Source: Chryseobacterium joostei (GTDB lineage Bacteria; Bacteroidota; Bacteroidia; Flavobacteriales; Weeksellaceae). From it: DNA of 64,000 nucleotides. This document shows positions 59,232-64,000 of this stretch, piece by piece. The stretch spans positions 4,216,001 through 4,280,000 of the forward strand of contig NZ_CP033926.1 in assembly GCF_003815775.1 (NCBI RefSeq), in the 5' to 3' direction. The notes beneath the pieces were generated by a model, which ran no database searches, had not been told where the DNA came from, and saw only the letters and a program-made list of their open reading frames with translations. The first letter of the stretch is position 1. Each line of letters opens with the position of its first letter. The translations under genes were made by a program, and so were the position numbers.

Positions 59232-60482
59232 TTATTGATTGTTTGCGATTTCTTTTAATTCAATGATCTCTTCTTCGTTAAACTTAGTAGCTTCTATGAT
59301 AAGAGATAATTGAGTGATAAGACCTAAAAATTTATTGTTTTCGTCTACCACGGCGATAGCCGATTTATTTCCTGAAATTAACGGTAGCATTTCTTCTACA
59401 GTAACTTCCGGATAGACTGAAGGAACATTGCTGTTGATGATTGATTCTACTGTAGGTTCTTTCTTTTTTGCAATTCGAACGACATCATTAAGAGTAACAA
59501 ACCCAAGAAATTTATTTTGAAAATCTACGACAGGTAAGTTTTCCAAGCCTGTTGCTCTCATTTTTCTTAAAGCTCCTTCAGGACCGTCTTTTCTGAAACG
59601 TACCACCGTAGCTTTGTCGAACATCAAAGATCTGGCGGTGATAATAGTTTTACGATCCACTTTCTCTACAAATGCTTTTACATAGTCGCTTGCAGGATTA
59701 GTCAAAATGTCTTCTGCTGTTCCTATTTGCTCTATGACGCCATCTTTCATAATAACGATACGGTCTCCAATTTTAATGGCCTCGTCCAGGTCATGGGTAA
59801 TGAAGACAATGGTTTTTTGCAATGTATTTTGCAGGTCGAGCATCTGATCCTGCATTTCAGATTTTATCAACGGATCCAGTGCGGAGAAAGCTTCATCCAT
59901 GAGCAGGACTTCAGGATCGTTGGCCAAAGCCCTTGCTAATCCTACTCTCTGCTGCATACCTCCTGAAAGTTGGGAAGGATACTGATTTTCGAAACCATTC
60001 AATCCTACAATGTCCAGTGCTTTCTGTGCTTTTTCATCACGGGAAGCTTTATCTTCTCCTCTGATTTCCAGTCCGAAACCGGCATTGTCTAAAATAGTAT
60101 GATGAGGCAGCAAACCAAATTTTTGAAACACCATACTCATTTCCGTTCTTCTTACTTCCAGAAGTTCTTTATTGTTTTTACTGGTAATATCATCGTCATT
60201 GATGTATACTTTTCCTGAAGTAGGTTCATTCAGTCTGTTTAGACAGCGCAGTAAAGTAGATTTTCCACTTCCTGACAATCCCATGATGACAAAGAATTCA
60301 CCTTCATAGATTTCAAAGCTTGCTTTATTGATTCCTATGGTGCAGCCTGTTTTTTCAAGAATTTCCTTTTTGGAAAAACCTTTGTCTAAAAGTTCCTGTG
60401 CTTTCTCTTTGTTTTTACCAAAAATAATAGTCAGATCTTCAACTTTAAGTTTTACTTTTCTACTGTTTTCATTTTTTTCCAT
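59232..60482 (-). CDS. opuAA: Glycine betaine ABC transporter, ATPase with CBS domains
   Basis: 416 residues. Walker A is GLSGSGKST (68-76), the signature is LSGGMQQRVGLARAL, and Walker B is VLLMDEAFSALD. The C-terminal tandem CBS pair (about 285-405) senses ionic strength in the related OpuA. It is first in a three-gene operon for uptake of compatible solute. The spacer upstream is 540 bases with several hairpins, suggesting post-transcriptional control. Confidence 0.95.
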   Translation of the reverse strand: MEKNENSRKVKLKVEDLTIIFGKNKEKAQELLDKGFSKKEILEKTGCTIGINKASFEIYEGEFFVIMGLSGSGKSTLLRCLNRLNEPTSGKVYINDDDITSKNNKELLEVRRTEMSMVFQKFGLLPHHTILDNAGFGLEIRGEDKASRDEKAQKALDIVGLNGFENQYPSQLSGGMQQRVGLARALANDPEVLLMDEAFSALDPLIKSEMQDQMLDLQNTLQKTIVFITHDLDEAIKIGDRIVIMKDGVIEQIGTAEDILTNPASDYVKAFVEKVDRKTIITARSLMFDKATVVRFRKDGPEGALRKMRATGLENLPVVDFQNKFLGFVTLNDVVRIAKKKEPTVESIINSNVPSVYPEVTVEEMLPLISGNKSAIAVVDENNKFLGLITQLSLIIEATKFNEEEIIELKEIANNQ

Positions 60483-61022
60483 ATTCAGATTTTTTAATTA
60501 ATGGTATAAAAAATTGTACACCAATTCATTATACCTCCATTTTACGTTGTTGTTCTGGTGATGACGATAGCATAAAATAATCTACTAAGCTTCTTATCAT
60601 GATAGAAGCTTTTCAAAAAAAAATAAGACCACAAAGCACCTAAGGCCTTATGTTTATTTTAAATATTTCAATAGATTATACTCTAGAAAAAGAGTGTATC
60701 GTGTAAAAAGAACTTAATCTTTTACATCGATTCTACAATTAAATTACTGATGAAGTAATTACAGATATGTGTACTGAACAACTTGAATTTCTGCATTTCA
60801 TCATAATGCAGGTCAATATAAAAATATTGTGTATCAATCTTTTATGACGATGCAAATTTACGAATTTTATATTAAATGGATTTTTTGAGACGTAAGATAC
60901 TGGTTTTAAGTCTGGTGATGGAAGGAGATAAGCACAGCAATTTTTCCCTTATCATAAAAGATAAGAGGGTATTGATCATGTATATATTTTTAAGAAGATT
61001 TTTAAAAATACGGGCAATGAAA
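60483..61022 (-). other. Long structured leader region of betaine operon
   Basis: The leftward box TAAATTTG at 60853-60860 implies a leader of about 365 bases. In it are hairpins at 60587-60611 (AAGCTTC/GAAGCTT), 60680-60695 (ACTCT/AGAGT), 60703-60725 (GTAAAAAGA/TCTTTTAC), 60742-60760 (AATTACT/AGTAATT) and 60791-60811 (CTGCATT/AATGCAG). No gene is evident. Part beyond 60860 belongs to the spacer after the DUF1304 gene. Confidence 0.4.
60853..60860 (-). promoter_or_regulatory. Distant -7 box of betaine operon
   Basis: The minus strand reads TAAATTTG, 371 bases before the ATG at 60482. Confidence 0.45.
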
Positions 61023-61388
61023 TTACTTCAGTAAAACGGCAATAATGGCCAGGATAGCAGGCAAAGCCTGAACGAAAAATATTTTTTTAGTCGCTGAAAT
61101 AGCTCCATAGATTCCTGCTACGGCTACACATCCTAAAAAGAAGAGTGCTACGTTCGTTTGCCATTGCGGATCTTTAATCAAAAATGACCAGAACAATCCT
61201 GCAGCCAGAAAACCATTGTAAAGGCCCTGATTGGCAGCCAGTCCTTTGGTGGGTTTGAACATTTCAGCCGGTAGAGCAGCTTTGAAAACTTCCTTTCCCT
61301 TGGTTTCCCAGGCGAACATTTCCATCCAAAGAATATACAGATGTTCCAGTGCTACAATAGCGATAAGAATTTTGGCTACAACTTCCAT
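61023..61388 (-). CDS. DUF1304 membrane protein
   Basis: 121 residues with four transmembrane helices. The family pattern is AIVALEHLYILWMEMFAWET (about 10-29), then GLAANQGLYNGFLAAGLFWSF (about 50-70). It is a small inner-membrane protein of unknown function. It is divergent from a Crp-family gene 66 bases away. Confidence 0.87.
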   Translation of the reverse strand: MEVVAKILIAIVALEHLYILWMEMFAWETKGKEVFKAALPAEMFKPTKGLAANQGLYNGFLAAGLFWSFLIKDPQWQTNVALFFLGCVAVAGIYGAISATKKIFFVQALPAILAIIAVLLK

Positions 61389-61428
61389 GATTTAATATTT
61401 ATTCATTGTAAAACTAAAAAAATAAAGT

Positions 61429-61436
61429 TAAGTTTG
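61429..61436 (+). promoter_or_regulatory. -7 box of crp-like gene
   Basis: TAAGTTTG matches TAnnTTTG. The leader before the ATG at 61455 is about 13 bases. Confidence 0.6.
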
Positions 61437-61454
61437 GTTATTCAATTCTAAAAG

Positions 61455-62027
61455 ATGGATCATTTCAAAGCACATTTAGATAAATTCATTACGGTCAATG
61501 ACGAGGAATTTGCTTCCATCATTTCCTTTTTTGAGGTTTTAAAAGTGAAAAAAAAAGAAAATCTGATGCTTGAGGGTGATATCTGTAAGTTTAAGTATTT
61601 TGTTTTGGAGGGATGTCTGAGAAAATTTTTTGTCAATGAAAAAGGGGTAGAGCAAACCACGGAGTTTGCTATAGAAAACTGGTGGATGTCAGATACTTTT
61701 GCTTTTGAAAAACAGATGAAATCAAGCTTTAATATTCAGTCTGTAGAGAATTCCAAAATTTTAATCATTGATTTTCAGTCTCAGGAACTTTTATTGGAAA
61801 AACACCCCATTATGGAACGATATTTCAGAATGGTATACCAAACAGCTTATGCTGCTGCCGAAAAAAGAATCCGTTATATTTATGAGATGACAAAAGAAGA
61901 ATATTATGTGCATTTCAGTACATTGTATCCTTGGTTTATCCAAAGAATTCCGCAATACTTAATTGCTTCCTTTTTAGGTTTTACGCCAGAATATTTAAGT
62001 GAAATCAGGGCAAAATTACGTTCTTAA
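61455..62027 (+). CDS. Crp/Fnr family regulator
   Basis: 190 residues: a cyclic-nucleotide-binding fold (about 20-120, with VLEGCLRKFFVNEKGVEQ and FAIENWWMSDTFAF) and a short C-terminal HTH (about 150-190) ending in FLGFTPEYLSEIRAKL. Fe-S cysteines are absent and the cAMP site is poorly kept, as in many Bacteroidota paralogues. It likely controls the DoxX and AhpD-like genes that follow on the same strand. Confidence 0.88.
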   Translation: MDHFKAHLDKFITVNDEEFASIISFFEVLKVKKKENLMLEGDICKFKYFVLEGCLRKFFVNEKGVEQTTEFAIENWWMSDTFAFEKQMKSSFNIQSVENSKILIIDFQSQELLLEKHPIMERYFRMVYQTAYAAAEKRIRYIYEMTKEEYYVHFSTLYPWFIQRIPQYLIASFLGFTPEYLSEIRAKLRS

Positions 62028-62090
62028 ACCAGTTTAAGTTTTTTACGGATTATAAACCGGAAATTTGTCATGTTATTAAAAACCAATACA

Positions 62091-62522
62091 ATGACAGATA
62101 CGAAAAATCAATTTCCGCAGCTATTTTTAAGACTTGCTCTTGGGGTAACCATGCTTTCTGCAGTGGCAGATCGGTTTGGGCTATGGAGCAAAGAAAATTC
62201 ATCATGGGGAAGTATGGCCAGTTTTGAAGAATATACAAGACAGCTGACCTTTTTTCTTCCGGAAGCATTGAGTACTTTTTCAGCATATGCAGCCACCTTT
62301 CTGGAAATTCTGGTTCCATTGATGTTGATTTTAGGATTTAAAACCAAAATAGCAGCGTATGGGACTAGTATTTTATTGCTGATTTTTGCAGTATCTATGA
62401 CCATTGCATTAGGTTCTAAAGCTCCACTCAATTATTCTGTTTGGGTGGGAAGTGCGGCAGCTCTTTTATTGGCTGTTCAGCAACGATATTCTTTTAGTAT
62501 AGATCAATTAACCAAAAAATAA
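62091..62522 (+). CDS. DoxX family membrane protein
   Basis: 143 residues from ATG 62091; the ATG seven codons upstream is less likely. Four transmembrane helices, with LFLRLALGVTMLSAVADRFGLW at the start, match the DoxX/DoxD group, small inner-membrane proteins that can act with quinones or oxidoreductases. It is 7 bases before the AhpD-like gene. Confidence 0.83.
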   Translation: MTDTKNQFPQLFLRLALGVTMLSAVADRFGLWSKENSSWGSMASFEEYTRQLTFFLPEALSTFSAYAATFLEILVPLMLILGFKTKIAAYGTSILLLIFAVSMTIALGSKAPLNYSVWVGSAAALLLAVQQRYSFSIDQLTKK

Positions 62523-62529
62523 TAATATA

Positions 62530-62973
62530 ATGAGCGCAAGATTAAATATTGCAACAGTAGATTCAGCGGCTTACAAAGCGATGATGGGGCTAGAAAGTTA
62601 TTTACAAACCATTTCTTTAAGTCATATCCAAAAAGAATTGATTAAAATCAGGGCATCCCAAATCAATAAATGTGCTTTTTGCCTTGATATGCACACAAAA
62701 GATGCTTTAAAATATGGGGAAACTACACAAAGAATCTTCATTTTGGAAGGCTGGAGAGAAGCAAAAGATTTCTTTACAGAAGATGAGCAGGTGCTTTTGG
62801 CGATGACAGAAGAAATTACATTGATTAGCCATGAAGGCTTGACTGAGGAAACTTATCAAAAGGCTAAACAGGTTTTTGACGAGGCTCAGATTGCTCAAAT
62901 CATCATTGCAATTGTAACCATCAATGCATGGAACAGAATCGCAGTGAGTACACATCTTCCGATTGCAAAATAA
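62530..62973 (+). CDS. Carboxymuconolactone decarboxylase/AhpD-like protein
   Basis: 147 residues. The redox motif is CAFC (48-51), followed by His55 in DMHTKDAL, as in alkylhydroperoxidase AhpD. It should reduce peroxides or serve as a disulfide reductase; the partner is unknown. Joined by DoxX and a Crp regulator it forms a small redox unit. Confidence 0.9.
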   Translation: MSARLNIATVDSAAYKAMMGLESYLQTISLSHIQKELIKIRASQINKCAFCLDMHTKDALKYGETTQRIFILEGWREAKDFFTEDEQVLLAMTEEITLISHEGLTEETYQKAKQVFDEAQIAQIIIAIVTINAWNRIAVSTHLPIAK

Positions 62974-63005
62974 AAAATACGTACTATTTGCCAACAGATG
63001 GTAAT

Positions 63006-63032
63006 AAAAAGCTCCTTCAAAAGGAGCTTTTT
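63006..63032. terminator. Shared terminator of AhpD-like and AKR genes
   Basis: AAAAAGCTCCTT (63006-63017) pairs with AAGGAGCTTTTT (63021-63032) around CAA. Confidence 0.92.
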
Positions 63033-63052
63033 ATTTGTTTATAAAAAAGAAT

Positions 63053-64000
63053 TTAAAGCTGATGTAAAGCTGAATTGATAAATTCCAGTTCTTCTTTAGA
63101 TACATCTATAGACATTGCTTTTGCATTTTCGATGGCTTGCTGTGCATTTCTTGCTCCTGCCAATACTACTGTAATTGCCGGTTGAAGAGTAGTCCATCTC
63201 AATACCAATTGTGAAAGGCTTACCTCTTTTTCCTGAGCGATAGGTTCTATTTTTTCAAGGAAAGTTTTTACTTTATTTAAATCAAACTGTGAGAAATAAC
63301 CGTTTCTATGGTCGTTATCTTTCAATTTATCTTCCTTGAAATATTTACCGGTTAAAAGACCTCTTTCCATTGGGCTGTACACGATGATTCCTGAATTATT
63401 TTCCAAAGAATAAGGGATAAGATCATTTTCAATAGCACGGTTCAGCATGCTGTAAGAAACCTGGTTGCTTGCCAGTTTCAGCGTTCTGTTGGCTTCTTCC
63501 ATTTGGGCTACACTATAGTTACTTACTCCGGCAGCACGAATTTTTCCTTGTTGGATTAATAATTCCATAGCCTCCATTGTTTCACTGATTGGCGTTGTGT
63601 TGTCCGGCCAATGAAGCTGCAAAAGGTCAATATAATCTGTTCCTAGTCTTTGTAGGCTTTCTTCAACCTCTTTGATGATATTTTCTTTAGAAGCAAACTT
63701 ATAAACCGGAATTGTTTTTCCGTTATCTTCAGCATCAAAGAAAAATTCTCCCTTTCCCTTATTGCTTCCATCCCATACTAACCCGAATTTGGTTAATAAC
63801 TGGATTTTTGTACGGTCTTTTCCTTTAATAGCTTGTCCAATCATTTCTTCACTCAACCCGAAACCATAGAATGGGGCGGTATCAATAGAAGTTACTCCAT
63901 GATCTAATGAGGCGTGAATAGAGTTAATAGAATCCTGTTTTTCATTTCCTCCCCACATATTTCCACCGATTGCAAAGGCTCCGTGTGTGATTGTTGATAA
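63053..64000 (-). CDS. Aldo/keto reductase, N-terminus outside window
   Basis: At least 315 residues; the frame stays open to the window edge and the first codons (STITHGAFAIGGNMWGG) are AKR-type, so the start lies beyond 64000. The catalytic set is visible: Asp in GVTSIDTAPFYGFG with Tyr, and His in QLHWPDNTTP. The fold is the TIM-barrel of NADPH-dependent aldehyde reductases. The ATG inside at 63958 is not the true start. Confidence 0.9.
   Translation of the reverse strand, partial: LSTITHGAFAIGGNMWGGNEKQDSINSIHASLDHGVTSIDTAPFYGFGLSEEMIGQAIKGKDRTKIQLLTKFGLVWDGSNKGKGEFFFDAEDNGKTIPVYKFASKENIIKEVEESLQRLGTDYIDLLQLHWPDNTTPISETMEAMELLIQQGKIRAAGVSNYSVAQMEEANRTLKLASNQVSYSMLNRAIENDLIPYSLENNSGIIVYSPMERGLLTGKYFKEDKLKDNDHRNGYFSQFDLNKVKTFLEKIEPIAQEKEVSLSQLVLRWTTLQPAITVVLAGARNAQQAIENAKAMSIDVSKEELEFINSALHQL

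Overview
The window looks like a chromosome segment of a Chryseobacterium-like member of the Flavobacteriia (Bacteroidota). The evidence is low GC content with AT-rich intergenic DNA, a transketolase split into two genes, TonB-dependent receptors, many short secreted proteins and lipoproteins of Bacteroidota type, and repeated TAnnTTTG promoter elements (often with a TTTG about 19 bases upstream), which are the hallmark of Bacteroidota sigma-A promoters. Genus level is inferred from protein character only. I see no rRNA, tRNA, CRISPR array, prophage or classical insertion sequence.

Layout. 0.2-4.3 kb: split transketolase, a small secreted protein and a sodium/solute symporter. 4.4-10.4 kb: a leftward redox and electrophile-stress cluster (two pirins, two small GNATs, an FMN reductase, a TMEM175-like channel, a YjdI-type Fe-S protein, OsmC) followed by a 14-TM drug exporter. 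10.5-20 kb: asparagine synthetase, an RsmB/NSUN-type rRNA methyltransferase, a PhnA-like zinc-ribbon protein, an orphan ABC ATPase, a YceI lipoprotein, pheS and a DUF3108 protein. 20-27.3 kb: ferredoxin reductase plus [2Fe-2S] ferredoxin, a LOG-family protein, pepD, recR, a glycosyltransferase and secG. 27.5-38.5 kb: an M16 protease pair, a UvrD/PcrA helicase, a large TonB receptor and CstA. 38.6-42.5 kb: an esterase, a two-gene HipA-like kinase/DUF3037 module, a second hydrolase and a lipoprotein. 42.5-52.7 kb: tyrosine/homogentisate catabolism (hppD, hmgA, fahA, flavin reductase) with two CoA-transferase genes that could handle the acetoacetate or acyl-CoA end of the pathway. 52.7-57.5 kb: an operator-controlled TonB receptor with a thioredoxin-like partner, and an HxlR-regulated quinone oxidoreductase/cupin operon. 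57.5-64 kb: a glycine betaine ABC transporter behind a long structured leader, then a Crp/DoxX/AhpD group and an aldo/keto reductase cut by the window end.

Most unusual signals. (1) A GxxExxY (PD-(D/E)XK nuclease-like) gene inserted in the tyrosine cluster is framed by a precise inverted arrangement: a 17-base hairpin GAAAATC-N3-GATTTTC, then CTWAAGTG, then 35 bases, then CTWAAGTG again. A solo copy with almost the same spacing lies 7.5 kb away without the gene. This looks like a small undescribed mobile or selfish element. (2) The overlapping HipA-like kinase/DUF3037 pair has intact kinase motifs, no HipB partner and a leaderless promoter. (3) A perfect 24-base palindrome sits on the -10-type box of a CxxC-containing TonB receptor. 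(4) Several transcripts are suggested by promoter/terminator geometry without a gene, most clearly at 47.07-47.15 kb.
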